Shown in pieces: positions 50,084-61,776 of a stretch of 64,000 nucleotides of DNA (position 1 is its first letter; every line of letters starts with the position of its first letter). The notes below the pieces were generated by a model. It saw nothing but the letters and a program-made list of their open reading frames with translations. It made no database searches and had not been told where the DNA came from. Source of the DNA: Bacillus sp. SKDU12 (lineage in GTDB: Bacteria; Bacillota; Bacilli; Bacillales; Bacillaceae). A program made the position numbers and the translations under genes. The stretch lies in the NCBI RefSeq assembly GCF_010093085.1, contig NZ_MSRC01000008.1, positions 1 to 64,000 of the forward strand. The letters are read 5' to 3'.

Positions 50084-50284
50084 TTAAAATGAGTGTTCTT
50101 CTTCTACATTTTTAAACTGATCATAAATTACAAGCTTCGATGGACTGTTTTCTTTTGCCATTTGTTTGGCTTTTTCAATCGCCGCGTCTTTAGATGTATA
50201 CAATGCTGTTGGCGCCACATTCTCCACTTTAATAAACCAGCCATCCGCATCGACATTGGGTGTAATCGCATATTCTTTGATCAT
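50084..50284 (-). CDS. DUF2188 domain protein
   Basis: A 66-residue protein with the DUF2188 pattern: WFIKVENVAPTALYTSKDAA (beta hairpin), EKAKQMAKENSPSKLVIYDQ (helix-strand). Such proteins are small and acidic to neutral and of unknown function. GGGAGG is 7 bases before the ATG. It is divergent from dnaC. Confidence 0.85.
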   Translation of the reverse strand: MIKEYAITPNVDADGWFIKVENVAPTALYTSKDAAIEKAKQMAKENSPSKLVIYDQFKNVEEEHSF

Positions 50285-50452
50285 TTTTCAATCCTCCCTC
50301 ACGTTTTATTTCTTTTTTCCCGCCAATCTGCTGTCCAAAACGAGCCAATCGGCTGCCTGAAAAAAAAGGAAATAGACAATTTTTCTATTTTTTTTCTCGA
50401 GAAATGGTAGAATGGAGTTTGGAGATTTTTTAACGAGAGGACGGTGCTTAGC

Positions 50453-51817
50453 ATGACAGACCTTCTGAATGATCGGCTTCCCCCGCAAAATATAGAAGCC
50501 GAACAAGCCGTGTTAGGCGCTATTTTTTTACAGCCGTCAGCTTTAACACTGGCTTCAGAAGTATTGATTCCAGATGATTTCTATAGAATGTCCCACCAAA
50601 AAATTTATAATGCGATGCTTGTGCTCGGTGACCGCGGAGAACCGGTTGATCTGGTTACGGTAACGTCAGAGCTTGCGAACACAGACCTGCTGGAAGAAGT
50701 GGGCGGCATTTCGTATCTGACTGATATTGCAAATTCGGTGCCGACAGCGGCTAACATAGAATATTACGCGAAAATCGTTGAAGAAAAATCAATTCTTCGC
50801 CGATTGATCAGAACAGCGACAACGATAGCTCAAGACGGGTATACCCGTGAGGATGAGGTCGAGGATTTACTCAGTGAAGCGGAAAAAACGATTATGGAAG
50901 TGGCGCAGCGTAAAAACACGAGTGCCTTCCAAAATATTAAGGAAGTCCTTGTCCAAACTTATGACAATATCGAACAGCTTCATAACCGAAAAGGCGATAT
51001 TACAGGAATTCCAACAGGGTTTACTGAGCTTGACCGGATGACTGCCGGGTTCCAGCGCAACGATTTGATCATTGTGGCTGCCCGTCCGTCAGTGGGGAAA
51101 ACAGCCTTTGCCCTGAATATTGCTCAAAACGTGGCGACCAAGACCGACGAGAGTGTAGCGATCTTCAGTCTTGAGATGGGCGCGGAGCAGCTCGTGATGC
51201 GTATGCTCTGTGCCGAAGGAAATATCAATGCCCAGAATCTCCGTACCGGCAACCTGACGGAAGAGGATTGGGGCAAGCTGACGATGGCGATGGGAAGCCT
51301 GTCGAACAGCGGGATTTACATTGATGATACACCAGGTATCCGTGTGAGTGAAATCCGCGCCAAATGCCGCCGCTTGAAGCAGGAAAACGGACTCGGCATG
51401 ATTTTGATCGACTACTTGCAATTGATTCAGGGAAGCGGACGTTCAAAGGACAACCGTCAGCAGGAAGTATCAGAAATTTCCCGTGAACTGAAGTCTATCG
51501 CCAGAGAGCTGCAAGTTCCTGTTATCGCGCTTTCTCAGCTTTCCCGGGGTGTTGAGCAGCGTCAGGATAAGCGTCCGATGATGTCTGATATCCGGGAATC
51601 AGGAAGTATCGAGCAGGATGCGGATATTGTCGCGTTCCTTTATCGTGACGACTACTATGACAAAGAATCCGAGAATAAAAATATTATCGAGATTATTATT
51701 GCCAAACAGCGTAACGGCCCGGTAGGAACCGTGTCTCTTGCGTTTGTAAAAGAATACAATAAATTCGTCAACCTGGAACGGCGTTTTGATGACGCAGGTG
51801 TTCCGCCTGGCGCATAA
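50453..51817 (+). CDS. dnaC: Replicative DNA helicase DnaC (DnaB family)
   Basis: Hexameric helicase of the fork, 454 residues, equal to E. coli DnaB in role. The N-terminal collar begins LPPQNIEAEQAVLGAIF. The RecA-like motor has Walker A AARPSVGKTAFALNIA (about residue 205-220), H1a GAEQLVMR, Walker B MILIDYLQLI and the arginine finger KNGPVG-type loop (AKQRNGPVGT). The start MTDLLNDR fits GAGAGGACGG; the ATG three codons earlier is too close. Confidence 0.98.
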   Translation: MTDLLNDRLPPQNIEAEQAVLGAIFLQPSALTLASEVLIPDDFYRMSHQKIYNAMLVLGDRGEPVDLVTVTSELANTDLLEEVGGISYLTDIANSVPTAANIEYYAKIVEEKSILRRLIRTATTIAQDGYTREDEVEDLLSEAEKTIMEVAQRKNTSAFQNIKEVLVQTYDNIEQLHNRKGDITGIPTGFTELDRMTAGFQRNDLIIVAARPSVGKTAFALNIAQNVATKTDESVAIFSLEMGAEQLVMRMLCAEGNINAQNLRTGNLTEEDWGKLTMAMGSLSNSGIYIDDTPGIRVSEIRAKCRRLKQENGLGMILIDYLQLIQGSGRSKDNRQQEVSEISRELKSIARELQVPVIALSQLSRGVEQRQDKRPMMSDIRESGSIEQDADIVAFLYRDDYYDKESENKNIIEIIIAKQRNGPVGTVSLAFVKEYNKFVNLERRFDDAGVPPGA

Positions 51818-51847
51818 ACCCCAAGAGCTGATCTTGGGGTTTTTTTA
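51817..51847 (+). terminator. Terminator after dnaC
   Basis: AACCCCAAGA / TCTTGGGGTT with TTTTTTT, beginning within the stop codon. Confidence 0.92.
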
Positions 51848-51919
51848 ATTCGAAAGCGATCCCTCAGCCGGTATTCATGAAAGCGATTTAATAAAATAGC
51901 CCGAAAAGGAGATGGTAAC

Positions 51920-52190
51920 ATGGAAACCGTTTTTCATATTGTCTCGCAGCGCAAATCCAATTGTGCGATCGACGCGCCGGACGGATAGGGGGAATTCTCG
52001 CGGCATAACGGGTATGACGTTGTCGTATGCAATCGATTATACCCAGTGAAAGTGCCGCCGCTGTCCATATCCCGACAGTCTTCTCGTTTTTTATTTGTCA
52101 GCTACAGATAAACTGACAGCAATCGTTTCAAAGCTGAAACACATGGGTTATCAATGGAGACTTGAACGGGCTGGCGAGTTATTCTTATGA
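51920..52190 (+). pseudogene. yycE: Decayed yycE (glyoxalase/VOC family)
   Basis: AAAAGGAGATGG and an ATG (51920) survive but the frame stops at codon 23. After that GEFSRHNGYDVVV is readable, and, 90 bases on in another frame, DKLTAIVSKLKHMGYQ. Both match blocks of the B. subtilis YycE protein (EFSQHNGYDGV and SKLKHMGYQ, from memory), in the right order with most of the middle missing. yycE is expected in this gap between dnaC and purA. Confidence 0.78.
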
Positions 52191-52294
52191 AAATAAGAGG
52201 GATATCAGGGCAGCATCTCTTTTTCGTGCTAAAGAACAAAAGTTTCATAAGCTTTTGATAGAAAATCAGTGAGAAAACGCTTCTAAACACAATT

Positions 52295-52338
52295 AAAACG
52301 AACGAATATAGATTTTTAACAAATTAATGTTCGGATTT
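52295..52338. promoter_or_regulatory. Pair of PurR boxes upstream of purA
   Basis: AAAACGAACGAAT (52295-52307) and, inverted, AATGTTCGGATTT (52326-52338; reverse complement AAATCCGAACATT). Both carry the CGAAC core of the Bacillus PurBox and face each other, as PurR operators do. Confidence 0.8.
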
Positions 52339-52342
52339 ACAA

Positions 52343-52371
52343 TTGACTTTCTGTTTCTTCACTGATAAACT
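52343..52371 (+). promoter_or_regulatory. Possible purA promoter
   Basis: TTGACT (52343-52348), 17 bases, TAAACT (52366-52371), directly below the second PurBox. The -10 is weak; another start cannot be excluded. Confidence 0.5.
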
Positions 52372-52406
52372 TGACTTGTTTGAATAGAATCGTTTTGAAA
52401 GGTTAA

Positions 52407-53714
<1,308 letters not shown>

Positions 53715-53729
53715 ATAGAGTATGTTTTA

Positions 53730-53761
53730 CAAGCCCCTGATCTATAGGGGCTTGTTTTTTG
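53730..53761 (+). terminator. Terminator after purA
   Basis: CAAGCCCCT / AGGGGCTTG with TTTTTTT. Confidence 0.92.
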
Positions 53762-53939
53762 TTTGAAAGCTGCAGGTAAGTTGGCCTGAGAAAAAAATAT
53801 GAAAAAAAACCAAAAAAGTTATTGCTACTTGTATTTGTTCGTGATATTATAAATCTCGTTGTTACGGAAACTGCTTCAATAGAGTACAAGATGAGAACGT
53901 AATTCGAGTTGTTTGCTCTATGAAATTCCGACATCTTAA

Positions 53940-54015
53940 GAGCCATTAGCTCAGTTGGTAGAGCATCTGACTTTTAATCAGAGGGTCGAAGGTTCGAGTC
54001 CTTCATGGCTCACCA
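53940..54015 (+). tRNA. trnY-Lys: tRNA-Lys (UUU)
   Basis: 76 bases with encoded CCA. Acceptor GAGCCAT / ATGGCTC, anticodon loop CTTTTAA with TTT, T-loop GGTTCGAGTCC. First of a four-tRNA cluster between purA and walR. Confidence 0.97.
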
Positions 54016-54024
54016 TTTCGTGAA

Positions 54025-54096
54025 GGCCCGTTGGTCAAGCGGTTAAGACACCGCCCTTTCACGGCGGTAACACGGGTTCGAATCCCGTACGGGTCA
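54025..54096 (+). tRNA. trnY-Glu: tRNA-Glu (UUC)
   Basis: 72 bases; acceptor GGCCCGT / ACGGGTC (one G-T), anticodon stem CCGCC / GGCGG around CTTTCAC (TTC). CCA is not encoded. Only 9 bases separate it from tRNA-Lys. Confidence 0.97.
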
Positions 54097-54179
54097 TTGA
54101 TTTACTTTAGCGTTATTGCTAAATTCCTTATTTGTCTGCGAGGGCTGACACGACAGCTCTCCAGGCAAATTACTGTAAG

Positions 54180-54256
54180 GGTCCGGTAGTTCAGTTGGTT
54201 AGAATGCCTGCCTGTCACGCAGGAGGTCGCGGGTTCGAGTCCCGTCCGGACCGCCA
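54180..54256 (+). tRNA. trnY-Asp: tRNA-Asp (GUC)
   Basis: 77 bases with CCA; acceptor GGTCCGG / CCGGACC, anticodon loop CTGTCAC (GTC). Confidence 0.97.
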
Positions 54257-54290
54257 TTTTACTTTACTTCGTAGAGAAAAATACATATTT

Positions 54291-54363
<73 letters not shown>

Positions 54364-54370
54364 CTTACCA

Positions 54371-54402
54371 AACGCATCTGCAATCGTAGGTGCGTTTTTT
54401 CT
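54371..54402 (+). terminator. Terminator of the tRNA cluster
   Basis: AACGCATCTGC / GTAGGTGCGTT with TTTTTT-C-TTTT, 7 bases after tRNA-Phe. Confidence 0.85.
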
Positions 54403-54623
54403 TTTAGGAAAAGGCAAATATGAGGAGTGTTATAATAGAAGAAAAAGGGAGAACCGGCCCTGCGGCCGGTTCAAAGAAGAAGACGTCATTGATAAAGACG
54501 CACTCCGGTGAGGGGAGGTTTCAGTAAAGTTAACTATTTTAAAAAAAGTTGACCAGTATGACAACAGATAAACAAAAGACGGATAAAGGTGAAACTTGTG
54601 TTTTTTTCTAAACCTTTATTTTT
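54403..54623 (+). other. Upstream region of the wal operon with a strong hairpin
   Basis: TATAAT at 54431-54436 could be a second -10. It is followed by GAACCGGCC / GGCCGGTTC (54453-54474), a GC-rich stem without a T run, and then purine-rich sequence. No gene is seen. It may be a leader or a small RNA. Confidence 0.45.
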
Positions 54624-54652
54624 TTTATCTTTTGACCTTAAACCGTTATAAT
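54624..54652 (+). promoter_or_regulatory. Likely promoter of walRKHIJ-htrC
   Basis: TTTATC (54624-54629), 17 bases, TATAAT (54647-54652), about 90 bases before walR. Confidence 0.6.
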
Positions 54653-54745
54653 AGACAAGGACCCATTGTTTGCATGGGCCATAAGTGATGAAATGAATGT
54701 TATATAGATGAAACGAAGTTATTCGGCAGGAGGAAAATCAAAATG

Positions 54746-55453
54746 ATGGATAAAAAGATCCTTGTAGTAGATGATGAAAAACCGATTGCAGATATATTGG
54801 AATTTAACTTAAGAAAAGAAGGTTATGAAGTGCATTGTGCTTACGACGGAAATGAAGCCGTTGAAATGGCAGAAGAGCTTCAGCCCGATTTAATTCTTTT
54901 AGATATTATGCTTCCTAATAAAGACGGCGTTGAAGTGTGCCGTGAAGTCAGAAAGAAATACGATATGCCGATCATTATGCTGACGGCGAAGGATTCAGAA
55001 ATTGACAAGGTCATCGGGCTCGAAATCGGAGCGGATGACTATGTCACAAAACCATTCAGCACACGCGAGCTTCTGGCCCGTGTAAAAGCGAACCTGCGCC
55101 GCCAGCTGACAACAGCGCCTGCGGAGGAAGAGCCATCCTCAAATGAGATTCATATCGGCTCTCTCGTCATTTTCCCTGACGCATATGTTGTGTCAAAACG
55201 AGAGGAAACAATTGAACTGACTCATCGTGAGTTCGAATTGCTTCATTATCTAGCAAAACATATCGGACAAGTGATGACCCGCGAACATTTACTTCAAACC
55301 GTTTGGGGCTATGATTATTTCGGAGATGTCAGAACGGTTGACGTAACAGTCCGCCGGCTTCGCGAAAAAATCGAGGACAATCCGAGCCATCCAAATTGGA
55401 TTGTCACACGCCGCGGTGTAGGTTATTACTTGAGAAACCCAGAACAGGACTAA
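54746..55453 (+). CDS. walR: Response regulator WalR (YycF)
   Basis: Essential OmpR-type regulator of cell-wall turnover genes, 235 residues. The receiver has [18 protein letters not shown] with the phosphorylated Asp (about 53), and KPF. The winged helix carries [20 protein letters not shown] and [17 protein letters not shown] at 54746 (MDKKILVV) is one codon after another ATG; AGGAGGAAAA fits both. Co-operonic with walK (7-base gap). Confidence 0.98.
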   Translation: MDKKILVVDDEKPIADILEFNLRKEGYEVHCAYDGNEAVEMAEELQPDLILLDIMLPNKDGVEVCREVRKKYDMPIIMLTAKDSEIDKVIGLEIGADDYVTKPFSTRELLARVKANLRRQLTTAPAEEEPSSNEIHIGSLVIFPDAYVVSKREETIELTHREFELLHYLAKHIGQVMTREHLLQTVWGYDYFGDVRTVDVTVRRLREKIEDNPSHPNWIVTRRGVGYYLRNPEQD

Positions 55454-55460
55454 TGCCCAT

Positions 55461-57296
55461 ATGAATAAGGTTGGTTTTTTTCGCTCGATCCAATTTAAGA
55501 TTACCTTGATTTATGTGCTTTTGATTATCATTGCCATGCAAATCATTGGTGTGTATTTTGTCAATCAGGTAGAGAAATCGCTGATTAACTCCTATGAACA
55601 ATCGCTTAATCAGCGAATCGACAACCTTTCTTACTATATCGAACAAGAATATAAAAGCGATAACGACAGCACCGTCATCAAGGATGACGTCAGCCGTATT
55701 TTGAATGACTTCACGAAAAGTGATGAGGTTCGGGAAATTAGCTTTGTAGATAAGAGCTATGAAGTGGTTGGTTCTTCAAAGCCGTATGGCGAGGAAGTGG
55801 CAGGAAAACAAACGACCGATCTGATCTTCAAAAGAATTTTTTCTACCAAACAGTCGTATTTAAGAAAATACTATGATCCGAAAAGCAAAATCAGAGTTCT
55901 TATTTCTGCTAAGCCTGTCATGACTGAAAACCAAGAGGTTGTCGGCGCGATTTATGTTGTGGCGAGTATGGAGGATGTCTTCAATCAAATGAAGACGATC
56001 AACACAATTTTGGCATCCGGCACAGGTTTGGCACTTGTTTTGACAGCTCTTCTCGGAATTTTTCTGGCAAGAACCATTACCCATCCGCTTTCAGATATGA
56101 GAAAGCAGGCGATGGAGCTTGCGAAAGGGAATTTCTCGAGGAAGGTTAAAAAGTACGGGCATGATGAAATTGGGCAGCTCGCCACCACGTTTAACCACTT
56201 AACGAGAGAGCTTGAAGATGCCCAGGCGATGACGGAAGGAGAGCGCAGAAAGCTTGCTTCTGTTATTGCTTATATGACAGACGGCGTGATCGCCACAAAC
56301 CGAAATGGAGCGATTATTCTCTTAAACAGCCCGGCACTGGAGCTGTTGAACGTTTCACGTGAAACAGCTTTAGAAATGCCGATTACGAGCTTACTGGGGA
56401 TTCAAGAGAATTATACATTTGAAGATTTAGTCGAGCAGCAGGATTCCATGCTGCTGGAAATTGAACGTGATGACCAATTAACTGTGCTTCGCGTAAATTT
56501 TTCTGTGATTCAAAGGGAACATGGCAAAATCGATGGGTTAATAGCTGTCATTTACGATGTAACTGAGCAAGAGAAAATGGATCAGGAGCGCAGAGAATTC
56601 GTGGCGAACGTATCACACGAGCTGCGGACGCCGCTCACGACAATGCGCAGTTATTTAGAGGCGTTAGCTGAAGGCGCGTGGGAAAATAAAGACATTGCTC
56701 CGCGTTTCTTAATGGTGACACAAAATGAAACAGAGCGTATGATCCGGCTTGTCAATGACTTGCTTCAGCTTTCCAAATTTGACAGTAAGGATTATCAATT
56801 TAACCGGGAATGGATTCAGATTGTCCGGTTTATGTCGCTCATTATTGACCGATTTGAAATGACAAAAGAACAGCATGTGGAATTTATCCGAAATCTGCCT
56901 GACAGAGAGCTGTATGTCGAGATTGACCAGGATAAAATTACGCAGGTACTCGATAATATTATTTCCAACGCTTTAAAATACTCACCGGAAGGCGGGCATG
57001 TCACGTTTTCCATTGATGCCAATGAAGAGGAAGAACTTCTCTATATCAGCGTGAAGGATGAAGGGATCGGAATTCCGAAAAAAGATGTTGAAAAAGTCTT
57101 TGACCGCTTTTACAGGGTTGATAAAGCGAGAACGAGAAAGCTTGGCGGAACCGGCTTGGGATTGGCAATTGCCCGGGAAATGGTTCAGGCGCACGGTGGA
57201 GATATTTGGGCGGACAGCATAGAAGGAAAAGGTACGACGATTACATTTACTCTTCCATATAAAGAGGAACAAGAGGATGATTGGGATGAAGCGTGA
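55461..57296 (+). CDS. walK: Sensor histidine kinase WalK (YycG)
   Basis: Essential kinase, 611 residues. Helix 1 (about 10-30), an extracytoplasmic Cache-like domain, and helix 2 (about 183-204). HAMP, PAS, HisKA with NVSHELRTPLTTMRSYLEA (His about 391) and HATPase (NIISNALKYSPEGG, GTGLGLAIA) follow. It senses muropeptide/wall state with WalH and WalI. A near-perfect parS lies inside the coding sequence, read as NVSRETA. It overlaps walH. Confidence 0.98.
   Translation: MNKVGFFRSIQFKITLIYVLLIIIAMQIIGVYFVNQVEKSLINSYEQSLNQRIDNLSYYIEQEYKSDNDSTVIKDDVSRILNDFTKSDEVREISFVDKSYEVVGSSKPYGEEVAGKQTTDLIFKRIFSTKQSYLRKYYDPKSKIRVLISAKPVMTENQEVVGAIYVVASMEDVFNQMKTINTILASGTGLALVLTALLGIFLARTITHPLSDMRKQAMELAKGNFSRKVKKYGHDEIGQLATTFNHLTRELEDAQAMTEGERRKLASVIAYMTDGVIATNRNGAIILLNSPALELLNVSRETALEMPITSLLGIQENYTFEDLVEQQDSMLLEIERDDQLTVLRVNFSVIQREHGKIDGLIAVIYDVTEQEKMDQERREFVANVSHELRTPLTTMRSYLEALAEGAWENKDIAPRFLMVTQNETERMIRLVNDLLQLSKFDSKDYQFNREWIQIVRFMSLIIDRFEMTKEQHVEFIRNLPDRELYVEIDQDKITQVLDNIISNALKYSPEGGHVTFSIDANEEEELLYISVKDEGIGIPKKDVEKVFDRFYRVDKARTRKLGGTGLGLAIAREMVQAHGGDIWADSIEGKGTTITFTLPYKEEQEDDWDEA
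56351..56366. other. parS site inside walK
   Basis: CGTTTCACGTGAAACA, 15 of 16 bases of the parS consensus, in coding frame. A site at yycG (walK) is among those known in B. subtilis. Confidence 0.93.
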
Positions 57297-58650
57297 AAAT
57301 ATAAAAACGATATTACTTTCGGTGCTCGTCATCATCAGTCTTGTGTTTACATGGGGGATATGGACGTTCCAGCCAAACTTTTCTGAAAGCTCATCATCAG
57401 CAGAGTCTACTGTGCGTGAGAAACATAAAATCGAAAAAACGACCCAAAAACTGTCAGAAACAGTAAGGCCGAGGGAGATGTTTATCCATGATGACGGCGC
57501 TCATTATAAGGTGGATGAAGACCTTTATGAAGAAGTCTGGTCTGACTTGCCGCATTGGGATGTAAAAGGAATTAAAGATATTTCTGATCAATATGACAAG
57601 ATCGGATTCAAGAGCTGGTTTTATGCAATAGGAGGTTCGAAAGCGAAGCTTGATTTGCAATTCAATGACACGATTCCGATTGATATTTTCCAAACGCTGT
57701 TTAAATGGTCGAATCAGTCGTTTGAATACAGTTCGTTTGATCATATTTTGATTCCGTTCAATGAGACAAAAGCGAACAAGAAAATCTATTTGGTATCTTT
57801 CAGCAAGCAGCTCATTCTGGAAGTGACCGTTGAATCGGCAAACTACCGGAACATTATGAATGACTTAAAAAACAGGCAATCAAACATGCCGGCGTTCAGT
57901 TTGTTCTCCATCGGTTCAAAGAAAGAGTTCCTGCTGCCAAACAAAACGCTTACGATGGACAAAAAAGAATTTGTCACAGAATCGATTAAAACAAATACCT
58001 TTAAACAGGCTCTGTTCAGTGATCCGAGCATTGTAAGGGAAGATTCGAATTACAACAACAGAAATGTGCTGACAGATGGGATCAGCCGTTTAGATGTGAA
58101 TTTGAGCCAGCGTCAGGTACAATTCCAGCAGCGCAATTTAGTCCAGAGCTCATCGTATCAAACAGGTGAATTAATCAAAAAAAGCCAAAAATACCTTGAG
58201 GATACCGGAAGCTGGACAGATCATTATCAATTTTTCAATATCGATGACAGCCAGCAGCTAAGCCTCTATATCTTTATGGACCAGATGCCAGTCATTAACA
58301 GCAAAGCCAAGCCATTTGGAGCGACATCGGCAATTACGCTTCAATGGGCGAATGATGACATTCTCAGCTATAAGCGGCCGAATTACAGCCTCGGAACGAA
58401 TCCGATCAAAACAAGTGAGAAAGAGCTGATGAGCGGCAGAGAAGTGCAGACGCTGCTTTCTAAACAAACCAAATATGACACGGACAAAATTGATCAGATT
58501 TTCCTTGCTTATCAATTGGTATCAACATCAACCAACGATGATCCTCTCGTTGAACTGGAGCCGGTTTGGGCGATGAAAATAAATGGAAAAATTGTGCCGG
58601 TTACAAGGGATTCATTACTGAAGGAGGGGGCAGACAGTGGAGTGGAATAA
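57286..58650 (+). CDS. walH: WalH (YycH), regulator of WalK
   Basis: A 454-residue membrane-anchored extracytoplasmic protein: one N-terminal helix ([21 protein letters not shown]), then a large soluble domain outside the cell. With WalI it holds WalK in an inactive complex. I place the start at MKRENIK, with AAGAGG 9 bases upstream; the ATG three codons before it is too close. The start overlaps walK and the end overlaps walI. Confidence 0.95.
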   Translation: MKRENIKTILLSVLVIISLVFTWGIWTFQPNFSESSSSAESTVREKHKIEKTTQKLSETVRPREMFIHDDGAHYKVDEDLYEEVWSDLPHWDVKGIKDISDQYDKIGFKSWFYAIGGSKAKLDLQFNDTIPIDIFQTLFKWSNQSFEYSSFDHILIPFNETKANKKIYLVSFSKQLILEVTVESANYRNIMNDLKNRQSNMPAFSLFSIGSKKEFLLPNKTLTMDKKEFVTESIKTNTFKQALFSDPSIVREDSNYNNRNVLTDGISRLDVNLSQRQVQFQQRNLVQSSSYQTGELIKKSQKYLEDTGSWTDHYQFFNIDDSQQLSLYIFMDQMPVINSKAKPFGATSAITLQWANDDILSYKRPNYSLGTNPIKTSEKELMSGREVQTLLSKQTKYDTDKIDQIFLAYQLVSTSTNDDPLVELEPVWAMKINGKIVPVTRDSLLKEGADSGVE

Positions 58651-59479
58651 GACCAAATCAATCTTCATCGTTGCCTTCCTCATTTTAGATATTTTCTTAG
58701 GCTATCAGTTTTTCCAAAAGTGGCAGGCTACCAGCAAAGAATATGAAGTCATTAAAAATGATGTCGAGCATGACATGAAGGCTGACCATATCATATACGA
58801 AGGCTTGAATAAGGAAGCAACAGAAGGCTACAGGATCACAGCAAATCAAAAAGCCTTTACGAAGGAGGAAATCGAGGAGCTGAAGGATCAAAAGCCTTTG
58901 ATGGAGATGCCTAGTGATGATCGTAAAGTAACGACCTTGAAAATGAAGTTTACGGATCCAATCGCCCTTTCAAAGAAAAATATCGAGGATGATGCTCAGG
59001 CACTTGTTTCCTCGAAAATCCAAGATGGTGATAAATATAAGTTCTGGAAGGTCGATAAATCGAAGAAAGAAATTATTTTCTTCCAAACATATGAAGACCA
59101 TTATATTTATCAGCAGACCGACAATTCCTCTAATATGATCGGGCAAGTGGTGCTGCACTTAAACGGCAAAAACGAGGTTGTGTCGTACGACCAGACAACC
59201 CTTGAGACGTTCAAGCAAATTCAGAAAGAAAGCTTAATCACTGAAATGGATGCGGTTGAGCTATTGTACTATCAAAATCAATTAAAAGAATACAGCATTG
59301 TGAAGAGCTGTAAATTCGGCTACGTAGCACAATATCCGCTGACAAGTACGCAGGTGCTGGCACCGGTATGGAGAATTACGGTCGAGTACGATAAAAAAGT
59401 GAACGGCGAGAAAAAGACAGTGCAGGAGCATTTTACTGTGAATGCTTTGGAGAGTACGATTTTAGATACAGATCAATAA
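58637..59479 (+). CDS. walI: WalI (YycI), regulator of WalK
   Basis: A 280-residue protein with one N-terminal helix ([19 protein letters not shown]) and an extracytoplasmic domain related to that of WalH. The start is GTG (MEWNKTKS) with AAGGAGGGGG upstream, within the last codons of walH. Forms the inhibitory complex with WalH and WalK. Confidence 0.95.
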   Translation: MEWNKTKSIFIVAFLILDIFLGYQFFQKWQATSKEYEVIKNDVEHDMKADHIIYEGLNKEATEGYRITANQKAFTKEEIEELKDQKPLMEMPSDDRKVTTLKMKFTDPIALSKKNIEDDAQALVSSKIQDGDKYKFWKVDKSKKEIIFFQTYEDHYIYQQTDNSSNMIGQVVLHLNGKNEVVSYDQTTLETFKQIQKESLITEMDAVELLYYQNQLKEYSIVKSCKFGYVAQYPLTSTQVLAPVWRITVEYDKKVNGEKKTVQEHFTVNALESTILDTDQ

Positions 59480-59500
59480 AAATAATGGAGTGAGACAAAC

Positions 59501-60295
59501 ATGAGCTTGCAATTTAGCGTACTTGCGAGCGGGAGTACGGGAAATGCGTTTTACCTTGAAACAGAGGACCACGCATTTTTGGTGGACGCCGGTTTGAGCG
59601 GGAAAGCCATGGATGGATTAATGGCGCAAATCGGGCGTAAGCTGGATGATGTAGACGGCATTTTTGTGACGCATGAGCATAGTGACCATATTAAGGGCCT
59701 CGGTGTGGTCGCCAGAAAGTACAAGCTTCCAATCTATGCGAATGAGAAGACATGGAAAGCGATGGAGAATCAGATCGGCAAAATAGACACAGATCAAAAA
59801 TTTGAGTTTCCGATGGAGACGGTGAAGTCGTTCAACGGACTTGATGTCGAGTCGTTTGGTGTTTCCCATGACGCGGCGGAGCCAATGTTTTATGTGTTCC
59901 ATCATAACGGCCGAAAGCTCGCATTAATGACTGACACAGGGTATGTCAGCGACCGGATGAAAGGCATTATCCGCTCAGCGAATGTGTTTGTATTTGAAAG
60001 CAATCACGATGTCGGTATGCTGCAAATGGGAAGATACCCATGGAGCATTAAGCGGCGGATTTTAAGTGATGTCGGGCACGTTTCAAATGAAGATGCTGCC
60101 CTGGCGATGACCGATGTCATTGGCGACGAGACGTCACGTATTTACCTGGCGCATTTGAGCCAGGACAACAACATGAAGGAGCTGGCAAGAATGTCTGTAC
60201 AGCAGACATTGGCTTCTAAAGGAATTGTGACAGGCGAGACATTTGAGCTGTATGACACCGATCCAAAGAAGGCTACTCCGCTTTGTGCTGTATAA
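59501..60295 (+). CDS. walJ: WalJ (YycJ), metallo-beta-lactamase fold exonuclease
   Basis: A 264-residue MBL-fold protein: [18 protein letters not shown] (HxHxDH), [16 protein letters not shown]. The typical C-terminal block of the YycJ/WalJ type is [10 protein letters not shown]. Relatives have 5'-3' exonuclease activity and are proposed to act in mismatch repair; a role in wall control or division timing has also been suggested. No signal peptide. Confidence 0.95.
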   Translation: MSLQFSVLASGSTGNAFYLETEDHAFLVDAGLSGKAMDGLMAQIGRKLDDVDGIFVTHEHSDHIKGLGVVARKYKLPIYANEKTWKAMENQIGKIDTDQKFEFPMETVKSFNGLDVESFGVSHDAAEPMFYVFHHNGRKLALMTDTGYVSDRMKGIIRSANVFVFESNHDVGMLQMGRYPWSIKRRILSDVGHVSNEDAALAMTDVIGDETSRIYLAHLSQDNNMKELARMSVQQTLASKGIVTGETFELYDTDPKKATPLCAV

Positions 60296-60376
60296 TTTTT
60301 CTATAGGAATCATGACTATTATCGGAGCTTCTAACCCACAATATAACCATATTAACGTTCTTGGAAAGGATGGAAT

Positions 60377-61579
60377 ATGGTGGATTACGAACGTGAGGAA
60401 GAACATACTGCTCCTGAACAGCCAAAGAGAAGCAAAAAAGGATATTTTCTTTCCAGTCTGATTGGTGTGATTGTCGGAGCCATATTAATGGCGTTTATCA
60501 TGCCGTATCTTTCAAATGAAGGATTAGATACGGGTGCTTTGGATCAGCAGCAGAACAATAATAACCGGGCGTCAATCCGGACGGTGAATGTCAGTGTCAA
60601 CAATGCCGTCACCAAGATTGTCAGCGATGTGTCGCCCGCCGTAGTCGGTGTTGTGAACATCCAAAAATCAGATATTTGGGGTGAGAGCGGCGAAGCTGGG
60701 AGCGGCTCTGGCGTCATCTATAAAAAAAATGGCAACGTTGCTTATGTCGTGACCAACCATCATGTCATCGCGGGTGCTTCACAAATTGAAATCAGCTTGC
60801 AAGACGGCTCACGTGTATCGGCTAAACTTGTCGGCAGCGATCAGTTGATGGACCTTGCTGTGTTACGGGTAAAAAGCGATAAAATCAAAGCAGTCGCCGA
60901 CTTTGGAAATTCAGATAACGTGAAATCTGGTGAACCGGTTATTGCGATTGGGAACCCGTTAGGCCTTGAGTTTGCAGGCTCTGTCACACAGGGCGTCATC
61001 TCGGGTACGGAGAGAGCGATCCCGGTGGATTCAAATGATGATGGACAGCCTGACTGGAATGCGGAAGTTCTGCAAACAGATGCGGCCATTAACCCTGGAA
61101 ACAGCGGCGGCGCTTTGTTAAATATGGATGGGAAAGTCATTGGCATCAATTCAATGAAAATTGCCGAGTCGGCGGTGGAAGGAATTGGCCTGTCGATTCC
61201 ATCTAAGCTTGTGATCCCTGTAATAGATGATTTAGAGAAATATGGAAAAGTCAAACGCCCGTTCCTTGGTATTGAGATGAAATCACTAAGCGACATTGCA
61301 AGCTATCATTGGGATGAAACATTGAAGCTTCCTAGGGACGTCACCAATGGAGCGGTTGTAATGGGTGTTGATGCCTTTTCTCCTGCCGGAAAAGCAGGGC
61401 TGAAGGAACTTGATGTCATTACGAAATTTGACGGATACAAAGTAAATGATATTGTTGATCTGCGAAAACGGCTGTATCAGAAAAAAGTCGGAGACAAGGT
61501 GAAGGTGATATTTTATCGGGGTGGAAAAGAAAAATCCGTTGAGATCAAGCTCTCATCCGCAGACCAACTAGGAAGTTAA
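60377..61579 (+). CDS. htrC: HtrA-family serine protease HtrC (YyxA)
   Basis: A 400-residue membrane-anchored quality-control protease. One N-terminal helix ([19 protein letters not shown]) follows a basic cytoplasmic tail. The trypsin-like domain has the triad TNHHVI (His), MDLAVLRV (Asp) and NPGNSGGAL (Ser). A C-terminal PDZ domain follows ([18 protein letters not shown]). Last gene of the wal operon, 81 bases after walJ. Confidence 0.97.
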   Translation: MVDYEREEEHTAPEQPKRSKKGYFLSSLIGVIVGAILMAFIMPYLSNEGLDTGALDQQQNNNNRASIRTVNVSVNNAVTKIVSDVSPAVVGVVNIQKSDIWGESGEAGSGSGVIYKKNGNVAYVVTNHHVIAGASQIEISLQDGSRVSAKLVGSDQLMDLAVLRVKSDKIKAVADFGNSDNVKSGEPVIAIGNPLGLEFAGSVTQGVISGTERAIPVDSNDDGQPDWNAEVLQTDAAINPGNSGGALLNMDGKVIGINSMKIAESAVEGIGLSIPSKLVIPVIDDLEKYGKVKRPFLGIEMKSLSDIASYHWDETLKLPRDVTNGAVVMGVDAFSPAGKAGLKELDVITKFDGYKVNDIVDLRKRLYQKKVGDKVKVIFYRGGKEKSVEIKLSSADQLGS

Positions 61580-61583
61580 CGAA

Positions 61584-61615
61584 AACAGTCTGGCATTGTG
61601 CCAGACTGTTTTTTT
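61584..61615 (+). terminator. Terminator after htrC
   Basis: AACAGTCTGGCA / TGCCAGACTGTT with TTTTTT. Confidence 0.92.
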
Positions 61616-61659
61616 ATGAAAAAATCCTATATCGGTTATGAAGAAGAATCCAAAAGATA

Positions 61660-61675
61660 CGTTACACGTGAAACA
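61660..61675. other. parS site between htrC and rocR
   Basis: CGTTACACGTGAAACA, one base from TGTTNCACGTGAAACA. A rocR-proximal parS is known in B. subtilis. It lies in a 160-base gap; a 51-codon frame (61616-61771) across it has no ribosome site. Confidence 0.92.
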
Positions 61676-61776
61676 GCAGATCATGCTGTCACTGCACGTC
61701 CTTTTATTTTGGTGAGCTTGCCATCATTACTGAGAACATTAACGACAGATATGTCTTCTGTACCGAAATAGAATTG

